Assembly: GCA_017508305.1 (NCBI GenBank)
Contig: JAFVZF010000029.1
Span: forward strand, 1-33,867
Length of the DNA: 33,867 nucleotides
Direction of reading: 5' to 3'
Source of the DNA: Paludibacteraceae bacterium
GTDB taxonomy: Bacteria; Bacteroidota; Bacteroidia; Bacteroidales; Paludibacteraceae
How positions within the stretch are numbered: position 1 is the stretch's first letter; each line of letters begins with the position of its first letter. Of the stretch, positions 1 through 7,022 are shown in pieces. The notes beneath the pieces were generated by a model. That model had not been told where the DNA came from. It searched no databases and saw only the letters and a program-made list of their open reading frames with translations. Made by a program: the position numbers and the translations under genes.

Positions 1-2232
1 AGTACCGGTCACTACAGGTCTTATATCCCCATTATCGGGAATTACCACTGTAGACGAAGCGTTAGGTACTTTACCCTGCTCCCAGTTGGCACAATCGTTC
101 CAAGTGGCAGTACCGGCATTGCCTGTCCAAATGCTGGCACGTGTATCGGCACGGTCGCTCATGGTTCCTGTTACGGTTGCTGGTGCTTGATAAGCTACAT
201 TTACCCAGCATTTTTGTCCGGCATTGGTATTAACCGTATTCCAAACTTTCATAGCAACCCAACCTGTTTTGGTGGGCGTATAACTACCTGTAACGGTTTT
301 GGTGCTGTTTTTCTTGTGCAATTGATTGCCATCTAAATCGTAAAGAGCAAAGGTTACATCGTTTCCTGTTTTTTCTTGGTACACATTATAATTGATGGGT
401 TTGCCTTTTTCTACGTAAATTTTTCCAACCAAACGTTGCGCACACGATTTAGCCGGCAAAGCTCCGCCTTGACCCAATGAGTTGCAGTGGCTATCGCCCA
501 AGTCGTCTGCCATTTCCCATTCTTGTTGGGTTACTTTATTGCGATAAGGTTTGTAGTCAGATTCGTAGATAGGAGCCCAAACGGCATATCCCAAGCCTTT
601 ATTTCCGTCGGCAGGAGTTACACGCACATTAAAACGACCATCTGCATAGGCATGGCGAATGTCAGAGGTACCGCCCGAATAATCTTTTAGGTCTACATCT
701 TTAAAATCGGTATCAATCCAAACGTCTTTTGCATTGGCGCCATCGTCTGTAATTGCAATAATTGCCTTACCAGAACGTTCTATCACCAATAAATCCTCGT
801 CTTGCCAACGCACCTTATAGTTGCCATATTTGAACGCTAAATTTTGGTGACACCAGATTAGATTTTTAAGATATGAACGCATTGGAAGAGCCTCTTCGTC
901 GGCAGGCATGTGGTTGTAACGGTTGCTGTTGCTTAGGTTAAACAAATCTTCCATAAAGACACTTACATTACCGTCCATTGCCATAATGGTAGCGTATGCC
1001 ATACCCATGCGTTGGTTAAAAGGATCGGCATGACCGCCCATTTCTTGTCCGCCGTCCCAATCCTTGTAGTTGCCCTTATCGTCTACAATAGGACGGAAAG
1101 TATCGTGGCTATTGATGTAGTTAAGCGAACGATGCACACGTTGACCATCGCTATAATCATTGTAACGCATGCCAATTTGTTCTCCCACAACAGCGCCTAA
1201 ATTACCATAACCGCCACCATCTATAACGCCATTTTTGATAGCACCACGAAGGGGAACATCGTATCCACCCATCATAAATTCACTGTTTCCATTGGCATAT
1301 TGTACCCTCATACAATAGTTATCGATTTCGGTTTTACTACCGATATACTCGCCAACACTAAACATGGCTTGACCACCATTGCACCAATCAGACATGCTGT
1401 ATTTTGCATTGTACAAGAAATCTTGTTGCGCCCATTCCGGATAGTGTTTAACGGCATCCCAACGGAAACCATCTACGGCTGTTTGTTTTTTAAACCACTT
1501 CACCCACTCGCGAGCCTGATCGCGCATGTAATTTGGGTCTTGTTTGGGATTATAACCGGTTACATTGGTACTTTGTCCGTACGCATTTTCGTAGTAGCAA
1601 ATATCAGGTCCCCAATGCCCTGCTGTCCAATCGTCGCTGTTTTGCTTGTGCGCCTCATTGGCATGAAAGTTTTGCCAGTTTTTGGGCCAACGACCCTTAC
1701 GATTCCAATAGTCGTCTCTTTTGCCGTCCTTGTAAGGCGTTTCGTAGCAAACATAGCGGAAATTTTTCCACTTATCATCCCAAGCACCTGTATCTTCGCC
1801 ACCGGCTCCGCCGTCTTCGCCACCGGCACCTACCGTATGATTTAACACCATATCGGCGATTACTTCTATACCATTAGCATGCATCACAGCTATCATGCGA
1901 AGCACATCGTCTTTTGTGCCAAAGCGGGTAGTTACACTGCCTTTTTGGTACTTATCGCCCAAATCGTAAAAGTCGAATGGAGAATATCCAACCGAGTTGG
2001 TACCTGTATTTTTAACAAATGGTGGCACCCAAACGGCATTGATACCCGCATCGCGCAAACGAGGAGCGAGTTCGGTCAAATAATTGGCATAAGAATCGGG
2101 GAAATTACTGTTCCAATAGTCCCACCAGAAAGCTTGTAAGACTATCCTTTTTTCGGGATCGGCAGCCCGTAAGGGCGCAAACGTTCCCAAAAGAACAAAA
2201 AGAAGTAGAAAATGGAGTACTGATTTTTTCAT
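1..2232 (-). CDS. Secreted GH13 alpha-amylase (3' end outside window)
   Basis: Endo-acting hydrolase of alpha-1,4-glucans. The frame is open for 744 codons from the ATG at 2232 to the window edge with no stop, so the C-terminus is missing. Residues 1-24 form a Sec signal peptide (MKKS followed by a Leu/Phe-rich core, ending LRAA). The TIM-barrel GH13 signature regions are visible in order: DMVLNH (127-132), GFRWDAVKH (255-263, nucleophile D259), GEY (acid/base E295) and NSHD (374-377, stabiliser D377). A C-domain follows. Beyond about residue 540 lies an extra beta-rich region ending in a Trp/Asn/Gly-rich segment (about 700-740). Secreted Bacteroidetes amylases often end in a T9SS sorting domain, but that part is not in the window. 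Domain B holds a 7-residue tandem duplication, GAGGEDG/GAGGEDT. The gene is divergent from the one at 2408. No exact TAnnTTTG box was found upstream. Confidence 0.93.
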   Translation of the reverse strand, partial: MKKSVLHFLLLFVLLGTFAPLRAADPEKRIVLQAFWWDYWNSNFPDSYANYLTELAPRLRDAGINAVWVPPFVKNTGTNSVGYSPFDFYDLGDKYQKGSVTTRFGTKDDVLRMIAVMHANGIEVIADMVLNHTVGAGGEDGGAGGEDTGAWDDKWKNFRYVCYETPYKDGKRDDYWNRKGRWPKNWQNFHANEAHKQNSDDWTAGHWGPDICYYENAYGQSTNVTGYNPKQDPNYMRDQAREWVKWFKKQTAVDGFRWDAVKHYPEWAQQDFLYNAKYSMSDWCNGGQAMFSVGEYIGSKTEIDNYCMRVQYANGNSEFMMGGYDVPLRGAIKNGVIDGGGYGNLGAVVGEQIGMRYNDYSDGQRVHRSLNYINSHDTFRPIVDDKGNYKDWDGGQEMGGHADPFNQRMGMAYATIMAMDGNVSVFMEDLFNLSNSNRYNHMPADEEALPMRSYLKNLIWCHQNLAFKYGNYKVRWQDEDLLVIERSGKAIIAITDDGANAKDVWIDTDFKDVDLKDYSGGTSDIRHAYADGRFNVRVTPADGNKGLGYAVWAPIYESDYKPYRNKVTQQEWEMADDLGDSHCNSLGQGGALPAKSCAQRLVGKIYVEKGKPINYNVYQEKTGNDVTFALYDLDGNQLHKKNSTKTVTGSYTPTKTGWVAMKVWNTVNTNAGQKCWVNVAYQAPATVTGTMSDRADTRASIWTGNAGTATWNDCANWEQGKVPNASSTVVIPDNGDIRPVVTGT
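1789..1830 (-). repeat. 21-bp in-frame tandem duplication in the amylase
   Basis: Two adjacent 21-nt copies (1810-1830 and 1789-1809) encode GAGGEDG and GAGGEDT, residues 135-148, just after conserved region I (DMVLNH). They match at 16 of 21 bases, so the duplication is not brand new. It lengthens a glycine/acid loop near the active-site cleft, possibly at a Ca-binding position (inference). Confidence 0.7.
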
Positions 2233-2319
2233 ATTACATTTAGGTTTCAGGTTACTTTGTTCAATGCCCTATTTAACAGTTATTGTGCTTTATAATCAAA
2301 GAAATAGGACAATTTTTAT

Positions 2320-2327
2320 TACTTTTG
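2320..2327 (+). promoter_or_regulatory. Bacteroidetes -7 box TACTTTTG
   Basis: Exact match to TAnnTTTG followed by C, 80 bases before the ATG at 2408. No clear TTTG -33 element is seen at the expected spacing. The predicted leader is about 75 nt. The 175-bp divergent spacer 2233-2407 otherwise shows nothing recognisable. Confidence 0.55.
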
Positions 2328-2407
2328 CGACCGCATGCAAAGGAGAGCTTATTATAGCTCCTAAACACACATCTTTGCAAATATAATCATTTTTTTATTC
2401 TTTTAAC

Positions 2408-3397
2408 ATGACAACAGTCAAAAAAATTATTGCACTATGGTGCATCGCCTGTATCGCGTCTATTTTACCCGCATCGGCACAAAACTACCTCGCCACTAAA
2501 ACCTTATTAGACTCTTTACGGATTAAACAGTTACATGGTACGGCTCAGGCCTTGATAAAGGTAGAGCAAACCGATGCTTTTAAGGTAGAAGCAGACGCTA
2601 TGGTAGAGTTAATTTATGCTTTCGAAAAACATAAATTGCGTTTTTCCGGCAATGTCGCCTACAACATGATTAACAAAGTAGACAATGGTAATAAAGGATT
2701 CTTCTATTTAGGAGGCGACTTTTTCCAATTTAATGTCAATCAGCACAAGCGCGAAAAAACCAAACAATTCTTCTCGACTTTTTTGTCCTATCAATACGAT
2801 TACTGCCGCGATTTGCACGATAGAGCCATGATAGGGATTACCACCACATGGCAACCACTTCGTGAAGATCCGCACATGTTTGTAGAGCCTTGCGTAGGTC
2901 TGATGGCGGGAATGCAGTATTGGAATGTAATTAAAAACGCCACCAATTTAGACCTATACAACAACGAAATGCCTGATGATTTGAGAAAATACTTAGGCAT
3001 AGACCCTTCGGGACGTAAAATGCAATGGGACACTCGCTTATTGCTTTCGTGCCACTTTGGAGGCGAATGGGATCGTATATCGGTCAATGCCTATGCCATG
3101 GTTGCTCAACCACTATGGCGTCCATTTACTTCCGACCCCGAAATGGAAGCCCGATTGGCAGAAATTGACAAACATCGCCACGAAGTACACTTGGTAGAAG
3201 ACGCTCCTAACTTGGCAGGATGCCTTAACACCAAACCACTTCCACTTATCACTACCAGCTGCTCATTTCGCGTTCGTATCTGGAAAAAATTGGCAGCAGT
3301 TACCAGCATTGAATTTTTATGGGATGGCGGCGAAGTACCTAACTATGCACGCAATCTTACCTATTGCTTTACCCAAGGGTTAAGTTATAGTTGGTAA
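2408..3397 (+). CDS. Exported protein, probable outer-membrane beta-barrel
   Basis: 329 residues; I do not recognise a named family. Residues 1-24 are a clear signal peptide (basic MTTVKK, hydrophobic core, PASA/Q cleavage site). The mature part alternates short amphipathic strands rich in aromatic residues (GFFYLGGDFFQF, FFSTFLSYQYDY, RLLLSCHFGGEW) and ends in an aromatic residue (SYSW), as outer-membrane barrels do. The layout resembles DUF481/DUF3078-like barrels, but no diagnostic motif can be cited. Residues 60-75 are acidic and helix-like. The gene stands alone behind its own -7 box at 2320, and the next gene begins 45 bp downstream with its own promoter. Function is unknown; the outer-membrane location is inferred from the signal peptide and strand pattern. 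Confidence 0.7.
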   Translation: MTTVKKIIALWCIACIASILPASAQNYLATKTLLDSLRIKQLHGTAQALIKVEQTDAFKVEADAMVELIYAFEKHKLRFSGNVAYNMINKVDNGNKGFFYLGGDFFQFNVNQHKREKTKQFFSTFLSYQYDYCRDLHDRAMIGITTTWQPLREDPHMFVEPCVGLMAGMQYWNVIKNATNLDLYNNEMPDDLRKYLGIDPSGRKMQWDTRLLLSCHFGGEWDRISVNAYAMVAQPLWRPFTSDPEMEARLAEIDKHRHEVHLVEDAPNLAGCLNTKPLPLITTSCSFRVRIWKKLAAVTSIEFLWDGGEVPNYARNLTYCFTQGLSYSW

Positions 3398-3421
3398 AAC
3401 GAAAAAAAAATAGTATCTTTG
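3390..3421 (+). promoter_or_regulatory. Promoter for the CAP gene and probably pgk
   Basis: TATCTTTG at 3414-3421 matches the -7 consensus exactly. TTGG at 3391-3394, 19 bases upstream, is a near match to the TTTG -33 element and lies across the end of the upstream gene. The predicted start site is about 15-20 bases before the ATG at 3443. Only 27 bp separate the CAP gene from pgk, so this may also drive pgk. Confidence 0.7.
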
Positions 3422-3442
3422 TGCTACTTTATTCGATAATGT

Positions 3443-3922
3443 ATGCGATTATATAGTTTATTGCTTGTAATGCTTTGTTCTATCAGTGCCATGGCACAGT
3501 TTGATTACGAAGCAGCTCTCCATTCCCTAAACGAATTGCGCGACGAAGGATGCAACTGTGGCAATCAGGTTATGCGTCCTGCTTCCGAATTGAATTGGGA
3601 TAAAAAATTAGCAAGCATAGCACAAGACTATGCCGACCAACTATCAGCAGCCAATCAAAATAAACAACAGCACGTATTCTTAAGCCACGTTGGAACAGAC
3701 GGTACTACCTTAGAAGATCGTCTCATGGAAAACGACTACGAGGCAAAAGCATGTGTAGAAAACATTGCCTACTTTAGGGGTAATTTTGATATGGTGATAG
3801 ACCATTGGCTCAACAATCCTCAAATGTGCAAAAACCTATTGGACCGCCGTATGACCATGGTAGGAGCTGCTCAAAAAGGCGACTATTGGGTTGTTATCTT
3901 GGCTGTTCCACGAAAAAATTAA
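3443..3922 (+). CDS. Secreted CAP-domain (SCP/PR-1-like) protein
   Basis: 159 residues with a signal peptide (1-18, ending SAMA before QFD). The remainder is a single minimal CAP domain. It starts with a helix containing LNWDKKLASIAQDYADQLS, followed by SHVGTDG. It then has VENIAYF, equivalent to the family GENI motif with Gly replaced by Val, and a C-terminal segment with HWLNNPQMCKNLLDRRMTM and YWVVILA. Bacterial CAP proteins are secreted and their biochemical roles are mostly unknown. Two cysteines near residue 37 (CNC) plus others at about 92 and 133 could form disulfides outside the cytoplasm (inference). The gene lies 27 bp upstream of pgk with no terminator between, so co-transcription is likely, though a functional link is not apparent. 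Confidence 0.85.
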   Translation: MRLYSLLLVMLCSISAMAQFDYEAALHSLNELRDEGCNCGNQVMRPASELNWDKKLASIAQDYADQLSAANQNKQQHVFLSHVGTDGTTLEDRLMENDYEAKACVENIAYFRGNFDMVIDHWLNNPQMCKNLLDRRMTMVGAAQKGDYWVVILAVPRKN

Positions 3923-3949
3923 CAACAGATATTTTCTAATTATACAACT

Positions 3950-5200
3950 ATGCAAACTATTGACAAGTACAATTTTGCCGGCAAAAAGGCAATCGTCCGC
4001 GTTGACTTTAATGTCCCCTTGGACGAAAATGGAAAAATTACAGACGACACTCGTATTCGCGGTGCTCTTCCTACTTTGAAAAAAATCTTGGCAGATGGTG
4101 GTAGCGTTATCATCATGTCACACATGGGCAAACCCAAAGGCAAAGTGAATGCAAAATTCTCTTTGAGCCAAATTGTAGACGCTGTTGCCGAAAAATTGGG
4201 CGTTAAAGTTAATTTCGCTAACGACTGTGCAAAAGCTGCCGAAGCTGCTGCTGCTTTACAACCCGGCGAAGCCCTATTGTTAGAAAACTTGCGTTTCTAC
4301 CCAGAAGAAGAAGGCAAACCCGTAGGCATCGACAAAGAAGATCCAGCATACGAAGAAGCTAAAAAAGCCATGAAAGCATCGCAAAAAGAATTTGCCAAAA
4401 CCTTGGCTTCTTACGCCGATTGCTACGTAAACGACGCATTTGGTACTGCTCACCGCAAACACGCTTCTACCGCTGTTATTGCCGACTACTTTGACGCTGA
4501 CAACAAAATGTTGGGCTACTTGATGGAAAAAGAAGTACAAGCTGTTGACAACATTTTGAGCAACATCAAACGTCCTTTCACCGCTATTATGGGTGGTTCT
4601 AAAGTATCGACCAAAATCGGTATCATCGAAAACTTGATGGACAAAGTGGACAACCTAATTCTTTGCGGTGGTATGACTTATACCTTTGCCAAAGCACAAG
4701 GTGGAAACATTGGTAACTCTATCTGCGAAGACGACAAATTGCAATTGGCATTGGACATTATCGAACAAGCCAAGGCTAAAGGTGTCAACTTAGTATTGGG
4801 TACCGACTGTATAGCCGCTGACGACTTCAGCAACGATGCCAACACTCAAATCGTACCTTCTAACGCTATTCCAGAAGGTTGGGAAGGTTTGGATGCCGGC
4901 CCTGAAACCCAAAAAGCATTTGCGGCTGCAATCGAAGGTGCTAAAACCATTTTGTGGAACGGTCCTGCCGGTGTATTCGAATTTGACAACTTTACAGACG
5001 GTTCGCGCGCAATTGCAGAAGCCATCGCTAAAGCAACCGCCGACGGTGCCTTCTCTTTGATTGGTGGTGGTGACTCTGTTGCTTGCATCAACAAATTTGG
5101 CATGGCAGACCAAGTATCTTACATCTCTACTGGTGGTGGTGCTTTGTTGGAAGCTATCGAAGGTAAAGTACTTCCCGGTGTAGCTGCGATTAAAGGATAA
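3950..5200 (+). CDS. pgk: Phosphoglycerate kinase
   Basis: Cytosolic glycolytic enzyme: 1,3-bisphosphoglycerate + ADP to 3-phosphoglycerate + ATP. At 416 residues it is of usual length. Seen in sequence: the N-terminal substrate-binding motif RVDFNVP (17-23), the HMGKPKG stretch (about 64-70), [12 protein letters not shown], the hinge region [10 protein letters not shown], the nucleotide-binding GPAGVFE, and GGGDSVA in the C-terminal phosphate loop. The start ATG fits the family N-terminus ([20 protein letters not shown]). Codon choice is strongly biased (GCT/GGT/AAC/GAC rich), as expected of a highly expressed gene. A strong terminator follows at 5295. With pfp elsewhere in the window, this marks an Embden-Meyerhof pathway. 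Confidence 0.98.
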   Translation: MQTIDKYNFAGKKAIVRVDFNVPLDENGKITDDTRIRGALPTLKKILADGGSVIIMSHMGKPKGKVNAKFSLSQIVDAVAEKLGVKVNFANDCAKAAEAAAALQPGEALLLENLRFYPEEEGKPVGIDKEDPAYEEAKKAMKASQKEFAKTLASYADCYVNDAFGTAHRKHASTAVIADYFDADNKMLGYLMEKEVQAVDNILSNIKRPFTAIMGGSKVSTKIGIIENLMDKVDNLILCGGMTYTFAKAQGGNIGNSICEDDKLQLALDIIEQAKAKGVNLVLGTDCIAADDFSNDANTQIVPSNAIPEGWEGLDAGPETQKAFAAAIEGAKTILWNGPAGVFEFDNFTDGSRAIAEAIAKATADGAFSLIGGGDSVACINKFGMADQVSYISTGGGALLEAIEGKVLPGVAAIKG

Positions 5201-5224
5201 TCATTAAGTCGCTTCGCTCCAAAT

Positions 5225-5280
5225 ATTCGGTTATTCGGTTATTCGGTTATTTGGTTATTCGGTTATTTGGTTATGCGGTG
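5225..5280 (+). repeat. Octamer tandem repeat, unit ATTCGGTT (six copies plus one degenerate)
   Basis: Copies start at 5225, 5233, 5241, 5249, 5257 and 5265. Four are exactly ATTCGGTT and two are ATTTGGTT. A degraded seventh (ATGCGGTG) runs to 5280. The array lies between the pgk stop codon and its terminator, so it would be transcribed in the pgk 3' untranslated region. Confidence 0.9.
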
Positions 5281-5294
5281 AGGCGAAATACAAT

Positions 5295-5331
5295 AAACTC
5301 CGAGGTTTGAAAAATCTCGGAGTTTTTTTTT
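5295..5331 (+). terminator. Rho-independent terminator of pgk
   Basis: The 10-bp perfect stem AAACTCCGAG (5295-5304) / CTCGGAGTTT (5316-5325), an 11-nt loop, and a run of nine T ending at 5331. It is strong in the plus direction. The minus direction lacks a long U tract. Confidence 0.92.
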
Positions 5332-5382
5332 GCTAACTAAATTTTCTGGCACTCTATTCGCTTCGCTCATGTTGCTCACGTT

Positions 5383-5446
5383 CGGCATAATCAATGTAAA
5401 CCTTGCTTCTGCGCTCACTTACTCGCAACTGTCGGCATAATCAATG
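5383..5446 (+). repeat. Dispersed intergenic repeat with two CGGCATAATCAATG copies
   Basis: CGGCATAATCAATG occurs at 5383-5396 and again at 5433-5446, exactly 50 bp apart, within non-coding sequence after the pgk terminator. The first copy plus the next ~26 bases (GTAAACCTTGCTTCTGCGCTC) has a diverged relative on the opposite strand at 28701-28740. I see no gene in 5332-5487. Confidence 0.6.
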
Positions 5447-5472
5447 CTAGGCACTCACCTCGCACTGACTTT

Positions 5473-5512
5473 CACCGCATCACCGCATCACCGCATCACC
5501 ACATCACCGTCG
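5473..5512 (+). repeat. Octamer tandem repeat, unit CACCGCAT (four copies plus partial)
   Basis: Copies at 5473, 5481 and 5489 (exact), 5497 (CACCACAT) and a partial at 5505. The repeat overlaps the 3' end of the minus-strand gene at 5488: its last codons (GDVVMR and stop) are read from the repeat. An 8-bp change in copy number would alter that protein's C-terminus by frameshift. Confidence 0.88.
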
Positions 5513-5964
5513 CAAAGCGACTTATATTCAGGAATATCCGTTAGCGGAGTGGCTTGAAGGGTTTGATAATCAATTTTGAAACAATAGGTATCAACACCAT
5601 TGGTAACAACGATATAGGGCACATGCAGTTGCGTATTGTAACGAAGTGCCTGATTAACAACCTCCTGCGAAATCTTAACCGATGGTGCCTTGCATTCTAC
5701 CAACAAGGTAGGGATTCCTTTTTTATACACCAACACATCGCATCGTTGGGACTGTCCGTTTACAGAGAGGTTACATTCGGTTGCCACACTGATTTGTGGA
5801 TATTTTTTTACATCGACCAAAAAATGGCAAAACTGCTGACGCACACCTTCTTCGGGTGTTAAAGCTACCCATTTTTGACGAAACACATCAAAAATACGTT
5901 TTTTTCCGCCGCTATTTTCTACTCGTAATTCCAAAATAAATACTACCTTTACAAAGGTAATCAT
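5488..5964 (-). CDS. HsdR N-terminal-like protein with PD-(D/E)XK nuclease fold
   Basis: 158 residues, resembling the N-terminal nuclease domain of type I restriction subunit HsdR but with no helicase part. Visible: FDVFRQKWVALTPEEGVRQQF (about 26-46), ECNLSVNGQSQRCDVLVY and LLVECKAPSV. Together these supply the E...D...E-x-K layout of the PD-(D/E)XK fold. YIVVTNGVDTYCFKIDY follows. Small proteins of this type are common in Bacteroidetes next to holA, as here; their role is not established to my knowledge. The ATG at 5964 gives an N-terminus of similar length to homologues I recall. However, TACCTTTG, an exact -7 box for this strand (5952-5959), lies inside the first codons, so a TTG start at 5934 is possible. 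The C-terminal residues are encoded by an octamer repeat. No methylase or specificity subunit is nearby. Confidence 0.8.
   Translation of the reverse strand: MITFVKVVFILELRVENSGGKKRIFDVFRQKWVALTPEEGVRQQFCHFLVDVKKYPQISVATECNLSVNGQSQRCDVLVYKKGIPTLLVECKAPSVKISQEVVNQALRYNTQLHVPYIVVTNGVDTYCFKIDYQTLQATPLTDIPEYKSLCDGDVVMR
5944..5959. promoter_or_regulatory. 16-bp palindrome at the HsdR_N-like/holA divergent start
   Basis: TACCTTT-AC-AAAGGTA is a perfect inverted repeat with 7-bp arms, lying in the first codons of the minus-strand gene. The minus-strand reading contains TACCTTTG, a full -7 consensus; the plus-strand reading TACCTTTA misses by one base. It could be a promoter, an operator, or both. 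Only 23 bp separate the two divergent start codons. Confidence 0.45.
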
Positions 5965-5987
5965 TCCCTATAAAAAACACGCTATTT

Positions 5988-7010
5988 TTGGAACAAAAAG
6001 GGCTTACATACGCATCCATCCTCAAGCAAATTGAGCTAAGGCAGTTTGCGCCCATCTACGTATTGATGGGCGAAGAGCCATACTACATCAATAAAATTGT
6101 AGAAGCTTTGGAAAATGGCATATTGAGCGAAGAGGAAAAAACCATGAACCTCAGCGTTAGGTATGGGAACGATATTAAGACCAACAAAAATGGGGATATT
6201 ATCGGAGCTGTTATAAACGATGCGCAACGCTACCCCATGTTATCAGACTATCAGGTAGTCATTTTAAAGGAAGCCCAAACGGTCGACAAAAAGGATGTTT
6301 TTGACAAACTGCAATTTTATTTGCAAAAGCCACAACCACAAACGATTCTAATCATCGCCTACAAATACGGCACCATTGACAAACGCAAAAAATGGTTGCA
6401 AGTAGCCTCGCAAATGGGTATTGTTTTCGATTCGAAAAAACTCTACGAAAATCAAGTGGAGGATTTTATCTACCAACAACTCAAATCCCATAAATTGAGC
6501 ATGCAACCGGATGCTGTGCGCCTGCTGCTCGAATTGGCTGGCACCGATTTGAGCCTGATAGAAAGCATCATTAAAAAGTTTTCTATCTTGCTTACCGATA
6601 GCAGAGAGATAAGTTGTTCCTTATTGGAGCAGACCACCGGCATGAGCAAAAAGTACAGTACTTTTGAGCTACAAGATGCCTTGATTGCCGGCAATGTGCT
6701 TAAAGCCAACCAAATAATACACCACACCAACGAGCCTATTCAACGCATCATCGCCACCCTGTTTACCTATTTTGCCAATTTAATGGCATATCACTACCTT
6801 CCCGACAAAAGCAACGTGGCGAGTGCTTTGCGCATACAGCCATGGGCAGTGAGAAACTATGAGGCAGGAGCCAAACGATTTTCCAAGATGAAAACTTTTT
6901 TGATTATCGGTTACTTGCGCCAATACGATGGGAAATCGAAGGGAATGGGCACTGCTGACAACGACGAAAAAAAACTACTCAAAGAACTAATATACAAAAT
7001 ATTGCACTAA
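5988..7010 (+). CDS. holA: DNA polymerase III delta subunit
   Basis: The clamp-loader subunit that opens the sliding clamp during replication. 340 residues, usual for the family. The N-terminus reads LTYASILKQIELRQFAPIYVLMGEEPYYINKIVEAL, the typical HolA opening with the degenerate ATP-site region. DAQRYPMLSDYQVVILKEAQ and the C-terminal collar helices (FELQDALIAGNVLKANQIIHHT, RIIATLFTYFANL) follow. The start is TTG at 5988: there is no in-frame ATG upstream before the stop at 5958, and the next ATG (MGEEPYY) would delete conserved sequence. That TTG is also the last three bases of a TATTTTTG promoter-like string, discussed in findings. A 12-bp gap leads to the Mur ligase gene, so the two are probably one transcript. 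Confidence 0.93.
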   Translation: MEQKGLTYASILKQIELRQFAPIYVLMGEEPYYINKIVEALENGILSEEEKTMNLSVRYGNDIKTNKNGDIIGAVINDAQRYPMLSDYQVVILKEAQTVDKKDVFDKLQFYLQKPQPQTILIIAYKYGTIDKRKKWLQVASQMGIVFDSKKLYENQVEDFIYQQLKSHKLSMQPDAVRLLLELAGTDLSLIESIIKKFSILLTDSREISCSLLEQTTGMSKKYSTFELQDALIAGNVLKANQIIHHTNEPIQRIIATLFTYFANLMAYHYLPDKSNVASALRIQPWAVRNYEAGAKRFSKMKTFLIIGYLRQYDGKSKGMGTADNDEKKLLKELIYKILH

Positions 7011-7022
7011 TCAATTTTCAAC

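Noticed and set aside
1300..1877. Plus-strand open frames of up to 181 codons opposite the amylase
   Set aside because: They are antisense shadows of a conserved GH13 domain; no family features, no ribosome-binding site or promoter.
5488..5964. Part of a type I restriction-modification system
   Set aside because: No helicase domain, methylase or specificity gene nearby; the neighbour is holA.
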